From the IMG/VR virus record IMGVR_UViG_3300035670_000220, positions 1-60,828 of that record: 60,828 nt of DNA; one strand, given 5' to 3'. The translations under genes and the position numbers were made by a program. Positions 47,294-55,393 of this stretch are shown piece after piece (position 1 is the first letter of the stretch; each line of letters opens with the position of its first letter). Source of the stretch: a virus. The notes below the pieces were generated by a model, which did not search any database, was not told where the DNA came from, and worked only from the letters and a program-made list of their open reading frames with translations.

Positions 47294-49891
47294 ATGACCA
47301 ACGACGAGACAAGTAGACTGGCTAAAGCTGCTGCCTTCTACTCAAGTCTTGGTTGGAGTGTCCTCCCGTGCCACGGAATTGTTGGCGGTCGTTGTACATG
47401 CAACAGGCCACATGGTGAACCTAAAGAAGTTGGCAAGCACCCCGCCCTCAACGAGTGGAACATTCAATCCACAAACGACATAGAGGTTATTACAAAGTGG
47501 TGGCGGGATAACCCAGCGTACAACGTTGGTGTCCACTGTTCTAAGTCTGGGTTTTTTGTAATCGACATTGACCCTCGTTCTGGTGGTCCAGAATCTTTTG
47601 CAAAGTTTGAAGAGTTGGTTGAAGGCGCACTGCCTCCCACTATCGAAGCAATCACTGGCACTTACACATCTGACAACGGCAAAGCACTTCGCGGTCGTCA
47701 CATCTTCTACCGATGCGATGACTCAGAAGGTTTAGTTGGCAATCTTTCCAAGATGGGCCTTAAGGGCATAGACATCAAACACAACGGATATGTGCTGACT
47801 GCCCCAAGCAAGCACTTCTCTGGTGTTGACTACGAATGGGTTCTGGGTAAAGAACCGTGGAACATTGAAATTGCTCAAGCTCCTGAAGAACTTCTTGCTG
47901 CTTTGCGTAAGCGAGCGAAGAGAAGCAACTACTCTCTTGGTGACGGAACTTGGGATTGGCTTGAGTCTGAACCAACAGTTGATGTCAGCAAAATTTTTGA
48001 AGAGGGTATTGATGAAGGCTCTCGTGCTGTAGACATTTACAAAGCTGCTTGCTCTCTGGCGAACAAGTACGGCACCGACGATGTGTCTCGTCAAATGATT
48101 GAAACAATGATGATTCGTTTCAATGCTGAAAAAGTTCGTCCACCACTTGAACTTGAAGGACCAGGTGGGCTTCTTATGCACGTTCACCGTGCTATTGACT
48201 TTGTTGCTGGTAATCCGAAAATTGGATTGATGAGTCCAGAAACTGCTGAGTGGATGAAGAAGCAGGGAAAGCGTCTTACGGAAAACACTCAATCTACCCA
48301 ACCAAAAGCTTTTACTGGAGTTGTTGCTCCAACACAAGGGCAAGGTGCTCTTCCTGCTTGGGGTAGAGAAGCTGTTCTTGCATCCATCGAAGATGGTGAC
48401 TCAATCGACAAGGCAGCGTCCATCTCCAACATGGACATTCCAAAAGACCCAGACGCGCTAGACCCACAGGATGGTGGAGACCAGAGAAGGCGTTCGCTTT
48501 CTGATACTGGTAACGGTCGTCGTCTTGTAGATGTTTTTGGTGCTGGTATCCGATACACAACTGGTCTTGGTTGGTTTGTGTGGAAAGAGGGTTACTGGAA
48601 ACCAGACCGCGAAGATTTGGAAGTACAGGAACTTACAAAGAGAATTCCACCAATCATCTCTTCCGATGTGAGTAGCTATCCAGAATCACAACAAAGCGAT
48701 GTGATTTCTTGGGCTCACTCTTCTCGTTCTAATTCTCGTCTTCGTGGCGCTATCGAAAGCGCAAAGTCAGACCCTCGTGTAGAAGTCGCGGTTGATAAGT
48801 GGGACAACGACGAAAACCTTCTCGGTGTTCTCAATGGTGTAATTGACTTGAAAACTGGAGAGTTGCTCAAGGGAAGACCAGACCTCTACATCACTCGTCG
48901 TGCACCAGTTACATACACAGCTGGTCACACCAACAAGAAGTGGGATGAGTTTCTTGACTTTGCAACTGGTGGAGACGTTGAATACAAAAACTGGCTGCAA
49001 AGGGCTGCTGGCTATTCACTAACTGGTTCTTCAAAGTACGACATTCTCTTCTTGGTATACGGACCTGCTGGTTCTGGTAAGAACACGTTTGTTGAGGCTT
49101 TAGTCAAGTGCCTTGGAACTCAGCAGTATGCGTGGCCTCTTGACTCAAGCATTCTTGCTCAAGGGGATGGAACCTCAAGCAGCACTGACCTTTATCACTG
49201 GGCAGAGCTTCGTGGTCGTCGTGTTGTTTGGGTTGACGAACTTCCAGAAACTGAGCGAGTAAAAGAAAACGCTGTAAAGAAGTTGACTGGTTCTTCTGAA
49301 ATTTCTGCACGTTCTCCCGGTGAGAAGCCATTTACTTTTGCATCTCAAGCAAAGCTTTGGATTTCAACTAACCACCGACCCATCATCACCGACGATGCAA
49401 TGTGGCGTCGTATTCGTCCTATTCCGTTCCTCCGTGTTCCAACAACACCAGACCCAGAGTTGAAGGAATATATCTTTGACCCAGAAGGTGCACTCCCAGC
49501 CGTTCTTGCTTGGGCTGTTGAAGGAGCGATGAAGATTCTTAACAGCAACGAGAGAGACCCTCTTGGTTGGTGCACAAAGGTTTCAGAAGCCGCAGATGTC
49601 TATCGAAAGAACGAAGACCGTATCGGAATCTTCTTGGATGAAGAAACTGAGGTCTCTAAAGGCTCAGAAACACCAGTCAAATCTCTCTATGGTGTCTACA
49701 GACGATGGTCAGAAGATAGAGGCGAGAAGGCTATGACTCAGATTGCTTTCCACAGAAAACTTGTTGATAGAAGTTTGGAAGTAGAAGGTCTTGGTTCAAA
49801 GGCTGTCGTCAAAGACATGCTGTTGATACCGAGAGTATTGTCAACTCCTACGGACGTTGACTGGAGTGTTGTCACCAGAATTGCACGTTAG
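47294..49891 (+). CDS. Bifunctional primase-polymerase / D5-like SF3 helicase
   Basis: An 865-residue replication protein. The N-terminal Prim-Pol domain shows WSVLPCHG, GKHPA and FFVIDIDPRSGG (catalytic D91 and D93). A CTCNRPHG stretch near 34 may bind zinc. The C-terminal SF3/D5 helicase has Walker A GPAGSGKN at 590-597, Walker B VVWVDELPE and a KLWISTNHRP sensor, so it primes and unwinds at the replication origin. It is an isolated plus-strand gene between minus-strand genes with its own promoter. The 3' end overlaps the convergent terminase gene by 4 bp. Confidence 0.9.
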   Translation: MTNDETSRLAKAAAFYSSLGWSVLPCHGIVGGRCTCNRPHGEPKEVGKHPALNEWNIQSTNDIEVITKWWRDNPAYNVGVHCSKSGFFVIDIDPRSGGPESFAKFEELVEGALPPTIEAITGTYTSDNGKALRGRHIFYRCDDSEGLVGNLSKMGLKGIDIKHNGYVLTAPSKHFSGVDYEWVLGKEPWNIEIAQAPEELLAALRKRAKRSNYSLGDGTWDWLESEPTVDVSKIFEEGIDEGSRAVDIYKAACSLANKYGTDDVSRQMIETMMIRFNAEKVRPPLELEGPGGLLMHVHRAIDFVAGNPKIGLMSPETAEWMKKQGKRLTENTQSTQPKAFTGVVAPTQGQGALPAWGREAVLASIEDGDSIDKAASISNMDIPKDPDALDPQDGGDQRRRSLSDTGNGRRLVDVFGAGIRYTTGLGWFVWKEGYWKPDREDLEVQELTKRIPPIISSDVSSYPESQQSDVISWAHSSRSNSRLRGAIESAKSDPRVEVAVDKWDNDENLLGVLNGVIDLKTGELLKGRPDLYITRRAPVTYTAGHTNKKWDEFLDFATGGDVEYKNWLQRAAGYSLTGSSKYDILFLVYGPAGSGKNTFVEALVKCLGTQQYAWPLDSSILAQGDGTSSSTDLYHWAELRGRRVVWVDELPETERVKENAVKKLTGSSEISARSPGEKPFTFASQAKLWISTNHRPIITDDAMWRRIRPIPFLRVPTTPDPELKEYIFDPEGALPAVLAWAVEGAMKILNSNERDPLGWCTKVSEAADVYRKNEDRIGIFLDEETEVSKGSETPVKSLYGVYRRWSEDRGEKAMTQIAFHRKLVDRSLEVEGLGSKAVVKDMLLIPRVLSTPTDVDWSVVTRIAR

Positions 49892-51297
49892 CGAGGAGTA
49901 AACACTCTTCCGCCTCCACCAAAGTTTCTTGGGTTAGGAAGCCTTCTAGCTGCTGGCGATTTAGCGGTAAGACGACCACCTACAAACCCTGCTGGTGGTT
50001 TGATTAGCAATGCAGTCATTGCGTGAACCAGAGCATCTACTCGGTCTGGCGAGTTCTTTGTTTCTCCTGGAATCCATGCTGTCATCTGAGACTCAAGGTC
50101 TGGCAGATAACCAATGTGGTGTACTCGCTCTTGCTCATAGGCAAGAACAACTGGTTCTGCTCGAAGAGCCTTGCCATGTTTTGAATGAACTTCTAAAACT
50201 TTGATAGCTGGGTCAATCGCATTGATGGCGTTACGAACAAGTGCGCCACCTTGGTTTACTTCAGCAATAACTGGAGCTCCCCAACGTCTAGCCATCTCAA
50301 CAACTTTGTTAGCCCACACTTCTGGTGAGCCGTGAATGGTTGCGTCTTCAAGAACCCAAGCGTGTCTCTTGTAAAGGTCTCGGTCTGCTGTGGAAGCACA
50401 AACCACAATTCCGCACTCGTCTCGTGGGTTCTCTGCAACTGAGGGGTCAACTCCGATACAACGAAGTGGGGCAGATGGGGGAAGAGCTCCTTGTCGAGCC
50501 TTTTCAATCATTTCAATAGTCCAGAGAGCGCCCTCAACGTCGTCAAGCATCTCACCGTAAAGTTCTTGAGCAGCAAGTCTTGTTCCCTGATACACACCAG
50601 TGATTGCTTGGAGATACGCCTCGGACAAGTTTCCAGCGTTGTCAAGTGTCGAACCTTTAGATATAACAACACGACCTGATTTTGCTTCTTCAATAAGTTG
50701 ATAAAGAATTGGAACTCGTTTTGGTGTCGTGGTCGCAATAATTTGTGGATGTGAGCCCAAACGACAAGCAACTCGCAAGTTGTCCCAAGATGTCATACCT
50801 GCAGCATCGGGAGTTTGACGCCAAGCAGCAAGCTCGTCAGCCCATGCGTAATGACACTGAGGACCACGAAGACCATCGGGTTCGTCAGCAGTAAAAAGGG
50901 TTGCCGTGTTTCCGTTGGGCCAAGTCAGACGGCGCTTTGATGGCTCATAGTGTGGTTTCTCGGAGGGTGGGGAGACATTCATAATCCCCGACTCACCTTC
51001 AACAATAACGTCACGAACGTCAGCGGCAGTACGAGCCACTAAAGCAAAGCGAAGTTGACCTTGGGAAGTGTCTTTTGCTTTCTCTCTAACCCACTCAGCA
51101 GCACTTCTTGTTTTGCCAGAACCACGACCAGCAAGATAAAGCCAGATAGACCAGTCGGTTCCATCAGGTGGACGTTGTTCGGGACGGGCCCAAGAAGACC
51201 AGTCCCAAACAAGCGTGTCCATATCAATGTCGGCTAATACAGCCTGACGTTCTTCTTCGGGCAAGAGAGCAATCTGCTCCATCAAACTCTTACCCAT
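49888..51297 (-). CDS. Terminase large subunit
   Basis: A 469-residue packaging motor. Walker A is GRGSGKT at residues 57-63; Walker B is HYAWADE (D154, E155); the ATIATTTPKR segment (QIIATTTPKR) is the C-motif. The nuclease domain begins near CIGVDPSV (D284) with DECGIVVCAS, and ends with PDRVDALVHAMTALL. It pumps DNA into the prohead and cuts it. The gene is followed downstream (convergent) by the primase. Portal and capsid genes, expected next to it, are not in the window, so gene order is unusual. Confidence 0.95.
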   Translation of the reverse strand: MGKSLMEQIALLPEEERQAVLADIDMDTLVWDWSSWARPEQRPPDGTDWSIWLYLAGRGSGKTRSAAEWVREKAKDTSQGQLRFALVARTAADVRDVIVEGESGIMNVSPPSEKPHYEPSKRRLTWPNGNTATLFTADEPDGLRGPQCHYAWADELAAWRQTPDAAGMTSWDNLRVACRLGSHPQIIATTTPKRVPILYQLIEEAKSGRVVISKGSTLDNAGNLSEAYLQAITGVYQGTRLAAQELYGEMLDDVEGALWTIEMIEKARQGALPPSAPLRCIGVDPSVAENPRDECGIVVCASTADRDLYKRHAWVLEDATIHGSPEVWANKVVEMARRWGAPVIAEVNQGGALVRNAINAIDPAIKVLEVHSKHGKALRAEPVVLAYEQERVHHIGYLPDLESQMTAWIPGETKNSPDRVDALVHAMTALLIKPPAGFVGGRLTAKSPAARRLPNPRNFGGGGRVFTPR

Positions 51298-51308
51298 AAA
51301 AACCGCCT

Positions 51309-51770
51309 TTAGTTGGTGTGTCTCTGAAGACTCCTCTGCACACCATAATAGAGCGGAGCAGCCGAACTAAGTCCCATGAACTTAGCGAGGTTCGAAAGAG
51401 AAATACCAGACATGTATTCAGACCTAAGTTGGTCGTGATACTCGTTTGTGCCCTTCTCCTTGGCAGAGCGTACTCGTTCCGCAGCTGCCTCGATGTTTTG
51501 TTCCTTAAGTCGAATCTTTGGCTTGACATCGGAGACGGCGATGTTGCTCATTGCAACACGACGACGGACTCCTGCGTAAGCGACATTAATTCGCTTGGCG
51601 AGCAAAGGAAGGCTTCCTCCTCTGTTCTGAAATTCCTTCAGAAGTTCGGTGTATTGCTGGCTTGCCTTGTGCTCTGCTGTGTCTTGGTTGCGCCGTCCAT
51701 AAGCCTTCTTTGCCAAAGGCAAGATTGGCTCAATCTTGGCTGCATATTCTTCTACGAGCTCTCGGCTCAT
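51309..51770 (-). CDS. Terminase small subunit-like DNA-binding protein
   Basis: A 153-residue helical protein 11 bp upstream of the large terminase. Two HTH-like stretches are visible (SLPLLAKRINVAYAGVRRRV and ISLSNLAKFMGLSSAAPLYY), separated by a charged coiled stretch. A small terminase subunit recognises the packaging site and loads TerL. The start is ATG at 51770 with GGAGAG seven bases upstream. Assignment rests on position and HTHs; it could also be a regulator. Confidence 0.65.
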   Translation of the reverse strand: MSRELVEEYAAKIEPILPLAKKAYGRRNQDTAEHKASQQYTELLKEFQNRGGSLPLLAKRINVAYAGVRRRVAMSNIAVSDVKPKIRLKEQNIEAAAERVRSAKEKGTNEYHDQLRSEYMSGISLSNLAKFMGLSSAAPLYYGVQRSLQRHTN

Positions 51771-51816
51771 GTATCTCTCCATTATTGTCGTTACCACCGC
51801 ATGTCCCTAGGTATAA

Positions 51817-51845
51817 AAGATAGCATGAAAAGCTAGAAAAGCCAA
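51817..51845 (-). promoter_or_regulatory. Promoter candidate for terminase genes
   Basis: On the minus strand TTGGCT and TATCTT are separated by 17 bp, with TGC before the -10 (extended -10). It lies in the 77-bp gap between the small membrane-protein gene and the small-terminase gene. Confidence 0.5.
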
Positions 51846-51874
51846 GTTTGGCCCTAAATTTATTTCCCTGACTT

Positions 51875-52072
51875 TTAGTCCTTGAAATCCCAGACTTCGA
51901 TGCTTTCCTCTTGCTCAACAAGCCAGTTGTCTTCTTTTGCTTCTGCTTCAGCCTCAATACGAGCAAAAAGAGACATTAAAGACATAAAGGTTAAAACCCC
52001 CGCTCCCAGAAGGGTCAGTACGACAACGGCAAAAACTCCCAGAGCCAGTACTAGCTGTCTAATAACTTCCAT
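51875..52072 (-). CDS. Small single-pass membrane protein, 65 aa
   Basis: A 65-residue protein with one hydrophobic segment (residues ~5-35, LVLALGVFAVVVLTLLGAG) and an acidic C-terminal tail (EAEAEAKEDNWLVEQEE). It looks like a type-I inner membrane protein. No family recognised. It could be a lysis or superinfection helper, but nothing in the sequence demands it. A small frame overlaps its start from upstream. Confidence 0.65.
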   Translation of the reverse strand: MEVIRQLVLALGVFAVVVLTLLGAGVLTFMSLMSLFARIEAEAEAKEDNWLVEQEESIEVWDFKD

Positions 52073-52200
52073 AGTCGTTCCTCGTCATTTCTTTTTAGAT
52101 AAACCGCTGCTGCTGCCACGGTTGCCTCACCATCAACGACTGATTGCGGGTCAGTCTCTGGATGCAGCTCTCTGGACCACCTCCTAAGACGCACTGCCAT
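52051..52200 (-). CDS. Small hypothetical protein, 49 aa
   Basis: A 50-codon frame with ATG at 52200 and AGGA a few bases upstream. The 49-residue product is basic at the N-terminus (MAVRLRRWSRELHPETDP) and helical (VAAAAVYLKRNDEERLWKLL). It overlaps the start of the membrane-protein gene by 22 bp. The overlap suggests translational coupling. Evidence is codon plausibility only; it could be spurious. The remaining ~94 bp up to the recombinase shows no gene. Confidence 0.45.
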   Translation of the reverse strand: MAVRLRRWSRELHPETDPQSVVDGEATVAAAAVYLKRNDEERLWKLLDS

Positions 52201-52294
52201 TAGAGTCCTAAATCAGACTTCCGATTTACGAACCTCCTGACTTGTCTTTGGAGTTCCAGCGGTAGGAGTTTTATTTCCTAGCCGAAAGTATAAA

Positions 52295-52978
52295 TCAGTC
52301 AGAGCTTGACGATTTGATTTTCTCTCTTTCTATACCTGACAAAACGCTAGAAACAGTAGACGCATACCAGCGTTTACCCCCGTGAACAGTGGGAATTCCT
52401 TCGGAATTCAAAGTCTCAGCGATATTTCGAAGTGACACGCCAGCGTCTCTCATAGTCGCAATTTTTGCTTTTGTATCGTCTTCAACCTTTGACTTGGGGC
52501 CGATATCCACACCCCAAACCTTTCCGTTGTCCCTTCGGTCTTTGTGGACATCCTTTTGGCGCAGAGAAATCATTCCTCGCTCCATTTCTGCCATCGCAGA
52601 CATAACAGTCACAACAAATCTTCCCTGATAGGTGGCTGTGTCCAGACCGAGGTCGAGCATAGCAAGACGCCATCCGTTCTTATGTGAGCGGTCCACAATG
52701 CTAAGAAAGTCGCGGGTAGAACGGGCAAGTCGGTCAAGACGAGTTACATAAAGTGCTTGCGCTCTTCCCTCATCCAAATCAGAAAGTGCTTTTGTCAGAA
52801 CTGGTCTACCTGTAATGCTTTTACCAGAGCGACCTTCCTCACGGAGAATAACTGCCTCATACCCAGCCGCTTCAGCTGCAGCGATAAGTTGCTTCTCCTG
52901 TGCGCCAAGGCTAATTCCATCTTCCACCTGCATCTGTGTGGATACTCGCGCATAGCAATAAGCAATACCCTCAGACAT
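52295..52978 (-). CDS. Serine recombinase / resolvase-type
   Basis: A 227-residue serine recombinase. The catalytic serine is S13 in YARVSTQ, followed by LREEGRSGKSITGRP, LYVTRLDRLARS and a helical E-region (MSAMAEMERGMISLRQK). The C-terminal ~55 residues (GVSLRNIAETLNSEGIP) form an HTH for site binding. It is too short for a large phage integrase and is closer to resolvase/invertase or the small MerR-like recombinases. Start ATG at 52978 with AAGGAA upstream; a neighbouring ATG at 52981 is also possible. It may resolve multimers or invert DNA; an attachment site is not seen. Confidence 0.85.
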   Translation of the reverse strand: MSEGIAYCYARVSTQMQVEDGISLGAQEKQLIAAAEAAGYEAVILREEGRSGKSITGRPVLTKALSDLDEGRAQALYVTRLDRLARSTRDFLSIVDRSHKNGWRLAMLDLGLDTATYQGRFVVTVMSAMAEMERGMISLRQKDVHKDRRDNGKVWGVDIGPKSKVEDDTKAKIATMRDAGVSLRNIAETLNSEGIPTVHGGKRWYASTVSSVLSGIEREKIKSSSSD

Positions 52979-53204
52979 CATTTTCCTTGTGGTAGTTCGA
53001 ATAACGAACACTTGCATTAGCTTGGTCAAGTAGTTCGTTGGGACACGCATCTACAGAAGGTTCGTATGTGTTACCACAGTCAAAGCACTCCCACGACATG
53101 TCAAGAATTGCTTTTTGGTAACCCTCATTGAATCCGTGTAGATGTGTCCAATACTCAGAAAGACGCTTTTCCTCTTCTGCTTCCTTAACTTTCTTCTTAC
53201 TCAT
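52971..53204 (-). CDS. Hypothetical protein, 77 aa, cysteine-containing
   Basis: A 77-residue protein overlapping the recombinase start and the ThyX stop. It is charged at the N-terminus (KKKVKEAEEEKRLSEYW) and contains C-F-D-C-G and, further on, a third cysteine (ACPNE), a partial zinc-finger pattern. A real gene is supported by tight packing and ribosome-binding site spacing. No family recognised. Confidence 0.65.
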   Translation of the reverse strand: MSKKKVKEAEEEKRLSEYWTHLHGFNEGYQKAILDMSWECFDCGNTYEPSVDACPNELLDQANASVRYSNYHKENDV

Positions 53205-53926
53205 GGGCAGACTCTTCCGTTCTTCAGAAATGCAGCGTGTGTCACTGGCATGTGATACTCAAAGATTTCCTCATACCTCTCAGCCACCATCTCGATTTCC
53301 CGTTGGGGGTAGGAGGGGTAGGTGGAGTTGTCGTCTTTGATTCTCAGAGAAAGAAAGTTCATCAAAGCCCGAGCATTCATCGTGACGTAAGCCGACGAGT
53401 AGATGGTCACGGGAAGAACACCGCGAGCGACTTCACGAGCAACTCCGTTGTCCAACATCATCAAATAACTCTTGTAAGCGTGCTCGCAAGACATTTGATA
53501 ATGACGAGTTACAACAGCGTGCTGAAGAGGTGTTCCATCTTCAAACGTGTAACCACCGGGCTTTCCAACCTGAACAAGCTTCCGCTCTGGGCCAGGTACA
53601 TAGAACTCTGGTTCAAGGACTCGGTAGCGACCAGACTCTTCGTTGTAAGAGGCAGTTCGATGACGCATGTGCTCCCGCCAGACAAAAATGGGAGCCTTGA
53701 CGTAGAAAGTAAAGACAGAGTGCTCGAACGGGGTTCCGTGGCGCTCCCTCATCAAGAAGTTGATGAGACCTTTGTCCTTCTCCGATAGCTCGTTGTTCTC
53801 AAGTGCTCCGTAGTCACGAGTGCGCTCTCCCTCTGTGCTAACCCGAGCGGAGAAGACGACATCCATGTCTTCGGCACTGCACTTGACGAGTTCTACTTCT
53901 ACATCAGACCTATAGGTCAGATTCAT
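53201..53926 (-). CDS. thyX: Flavin-dependent thymidylate synthase ThyX
   Basis: A 241-residue enzyme that methylates dUMP to dTMP using methylene-tetrahydrofolate and FAD/NADPH. The ThyX signature R-H-R-x-x-S-x-N-E-x-S-x-R-Y is complete at residues 88-101 (RHRTASYNEESGRY), with later NARALMNFLSLR and PQREI segments that also match. It lies on the opposite end of the window from the deaminase-like gene, with which it would form a phage route to dTMP. The gene overlaps both neighbours by a few bases and is typical of actinophages. Confidence 0.95.
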   Translation of the reverse strand: MNLTYRSDVEVELVKCSAEDMDVVFSARVSTEGERTRDYGALENNELSEKDKGLINFLMRERHGTPFEHSVFTFYVKAPIFVWREHMRHRTASYNEESGRYRVLEPEFYVPGPERKLVQVGKPGGYTFEDGTPLQHAVVTRHYQMSCEHAYKSYLMMLDNGVAREVARGVLPVTIYSSAYVTMNARALMNFLSLRIKDDNSTYPSYPQREIEMVAERYEEIFEYHMPVTHAAFLKNGRVCP

Positions 53927-54185
53927 CTAATACGCCCTCGTATTCTTTATGTAGGTTCTTTAGTCGTTCTTCCTCTGCCATAGTCGAAGCAGCCTCGAAT
54001 GTCTCCGAAACTGCCAAGATGGCATCAATAATCTCGTGTGAGTTACTACAGCACCAAGTGTCGTAGTTAAAAGACACTTGAACAATAAGTTCACCAGTGT
54101 CTCGGTCAAAACCAGCAAAGTCGATGGACTTCAGTCGAAGCCTCTCTGGACTCTGGGGCCTAGGTTCTCTGTATGGGCTTCCCAT
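53910..54185 (-). CDS. Hypothetical protein, 91 aa
   Basis: A 91-residue acidic protein overlapping ThyX by 17 bp. The middle (FDRDTGELIVQVSFNYDTWCCSNSHEIIDAILAV) is beta-alpha, with a CC pair. The N-terminus is Pro/Arg-rich. No family recognised. The tight packing and start/stop overlap (54185 with the next gene) support it as a real gene. Confidence 0.65.
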   Translation of the reverse strand: MGSPYREPRPQSPERLRLKSIDFAGFDRDTGELIVQVSFNYDTWCCSNSHEIIDAILAVSETFEAASTMAEEERLKNLHKEYEGVLDESDL

Positions 54186-54385
54186 TAGTCAACTGCTTTA
54201 AGAGTTGGCTTCTTCGGTTCCTTAGCCTTACCGCTTGCAGCGCGAAATGCATTGGCGAAAGCCCGAAGCATCCCGTAGAACAGCAGAGCGATAAAAAGAA
54301 TCACGAATGCCGCGACCAAAGCTCCAAGACCCCACAGAGCCGCTTCTAGAGCGAACCTAAAGGGCGCAAGCCAGTCGATATCCAT
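54185..54385 (-). CDS. Small membrane protein, 66 aa
   Basis: A 66-residue protein with one long hydrophobic segment (LEAALWGLGALVAAFVILFI, then ALLFYG) and a basic C-terminal tail (KAKEPKKPTLKAVD). A ribosome-binding site (AAGGAAGGGG) precedes the ATG. It is a likely single- or double-pass membrane protein; function unknown. It opens the transcript that leads into ThyX. Confidence 0.65.
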   Translation of the reverse strand: MDIDWLAPFRFALEAALWGLGALVAAFVILFIALLFYGMLRAFANAFRAASGKAKEPKKPTLKAVD

Positions 54386-54422
54386 ATGTTTCCCCTTCCT
54401 TACTGGGATTTTGTCTCTCTAG

Positions 54423-54453
54423 AGTATACAGACTTAGACTCAAGAATGTACAA
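54423..54453 (-). promoter_or_regulatory. Promoter candidate for membrane-protein/ThyX operon
   Basis: On the minus strand TTGTAC and TATACT are separated by 19 bp, about 40 bp before the membrane-protein ATG. The spacer is one or two bases longer than ideal. Confidence 0.35.
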
Positions 54454-54480
54454 CTTAGAGCGTGTTTATAATGTTCAGAT

Positions 54481-54510
54481 ATTGTACGCTACGGGCGATT
54501 TTCGTACAAT
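54481..54510. promoter_or_regulatory. Symmetric element with promoter spacing on both strands
   Basis: ATTGTACG and CGTACAAT are perfect inverted copies, 14 bp apart. Read on either strand this gives TTGTAC, 17 bp, TACAAT, which is promoter-like. It lies in the 176-bp gap between the hypothetical gene at 54562 and the membrane-protein gene. It is either a promoter or a dyad operator. Confidence 0.4.
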
Positions 54511-54561
54511 TACAAACCCAACAAACGCAATAGTCCCCCCTCGAAGTTGCGTTTATTGCGT

Positions 54562-54948
54562 TTAGACCAAAAAACTCTTTATCTGGCGTCCGTCCAGTAC
54601 CACAGGAGCCCTTCCGTCGTGCCAGACCCAGAAACCTATAGGCATGTTGGGCTGGTTCTCTAGAAAGTGGTCCCAGTGGTGATGTCTGGTCAGTCCAGCG
54701 ATGGGATTGACATCGTTATGACCTGTTTGGTTAGCCTTGGCTGTTCTAGGCCACCTGACGAACCTCCCCCTGAGGGTGGTGGGGCATCCCTGCTCTGGGT
54801 ACTCGACCCTAAGGATGACATTGAAGAAAAGCTTCCCTGAGCCAACTTGTTTGAAAGATGTTTGCTTCTTCTCGCCAAATCTAACGTAAGTCCAAGTTCT
54901 CGGCTTTATCGTCTGTTTGTCTCTTCCCGATTCTGTCTTAGCCAACAT
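54562..54948 (-). CDS. Hypothetical protein, 128 aa
   Basis: A 128-residue protein with beta-rich composition (WTYVRFGEKKQTSFKQVG, LFFNVILRVEYP) and an end segment (NMPIGFWVWHDGRAPVVLDG). Positively charged overall. No motif or domain recognised. The ribosome-binding site AGGAG lies just before the ATG at 54948. It stands alone between two intergenic gaps. Confidence 0.65.
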   Translation of the reverse strand: MLAKTESGRDKQTIKPRTWTYVRFGEKKQTSFKQVGSGKLFFNVILRVEYPEQGCPTTLRGRFVRWPRTAKANQTGHNDVNPIAGLTRHHHWDHFLENQPNMPIGFWVWHDGRAPVVLDGRQIKSFLV

Positions 54949-55005
54949 GCGTGGCTCCTAAATGCACTACTGAGTAGAGGAATTTCCTCTTCCACCTTTA
55001 TACCC

Positions 55006-55230
55006 CTATTTGTGGGTTTGTGGGAAAGTGGGCATTTGGGCAACGACCTCGTGTTCCCTCGAAATGCGATTTTCCGGGGTCTCGTTCCCTTTATAGAGCC
55101 GTTCTAGGTCTCGGCGCTTCTTCAAGTAACAAATGGCGTTGATGATTGCTTCTGCCTCTTTGTCCCTTTTTGATGTTTGGTAGGACAGGGACAGGATGTT
55201 GAGGTCAGCAATGATGTCGTCAAAAGTCAT
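55006..55230 (-). CDS. Hypothetical helical protein, 74 aa
   Basis: I set the start at the ATG at 55230, preceded by the start-associated repeat copy (GGGAGCCCGGAAAA); an earlier ATG eight codons upstream would place the repeat inside the coding region. The 74-residue product is helical and charged (AEAIINAICYLKKRRDLERL). Near its C-terminus a second copy of the repeat family is part of the coding sequence and encodes GNETPENR. Function unknown. It overlaps the next small gene by 11 bp. Confidence 0.6.
   Translation of the reverse strand: MTFDDIIADLNILSLSYQTSKRDKEAEAIINAICYLKKRRDLERLYKGNETPENRISREHEVVAQMPTFPQTHK
55068..55090 (+). repeat. SAS-like repeat copy 1 (type B, in coding sequence)
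   Basis: GATTTTCCGGGG-TCTCGTTCC pattern, inside the 55006-55230 gene. It matches the family consensus (A/G)ATTTTTCCGGG-TC-C-TTCCGT apart from the last base. Confidence 0.7.
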
Positions 55231-55372
55231 TTTTCCGGGCTCCCTTTCCGTCACTCATAAGGAGGCTGCTCTGAAATACAGCCAAGGGGCGGATAATTTT
55301 GCTGATGAGGTGGGCAAGGTAACCCCTCCATGAGTAGGTTCTCCTGTGCCTTGATTCTTTTCTAGATTTCAT
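55220..55372 (-). CDS. Small basic protein, 50 aa
   Basis: A 51-codon frame with ATG at 55372, directly preceded by a start-associated repeat copy with GAGAGCCCGGAAAA (SD-like GGAAA). The 50-residue product is basic (MKSRKESRHRRTYSWRGYLA) with a hydrophobic middle (HLISKIIRPLAVF). It ends inside the start region of the downstream gene, so translation is likely coupled. It is too short for most gene finders. Its presence is supported by the repeat that supplies its initiation region in the same way as for two neighbours. Confidence 0.55.
   Translation of the reverse strand: MKSRKESRHRRTYSWRGYLAHLISKIIRPLAVFQSSLLMSDGKGARKNDF
55228..55252 (+). repeat. SAS-like repeat copy 2 (type A, at start of 55006 gene)
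   Basis: CATTTTTCCGGGCTCCCTTTCCGT pattern. Read on the minus strand it is ACGGAAAGGGAGCCCGGAAAAATG, ending in the ATG of the 55006-55230 gene. Confidence 0.75.
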
Positions 55373-55393
55373 TTTTCCGGGCTCTCGTTCCGT
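55370..55393 (+). repeat. SAS-like repeat copy 3 (type A, at start of 50-aa gene)
   Basis: CATTTTTCCGGGCTCTCGTTCCGT pattern. On the minus strand it ends in the ATG at 55372 and overlaps the stop of the nuclease-like gene at 55393. Confidence 0.75.

Noticed and set aside
47732-48343. 203-codon minus-strand frame inside the primase gene
   Set aside because: Antisense to clear Prim-Pol coding sequence with no motif.
53237-53788. 183-codon plus-strand frame over thyX
   Set aside because: ThyX signature on the opposite strand is complete; this frame is its shadow.
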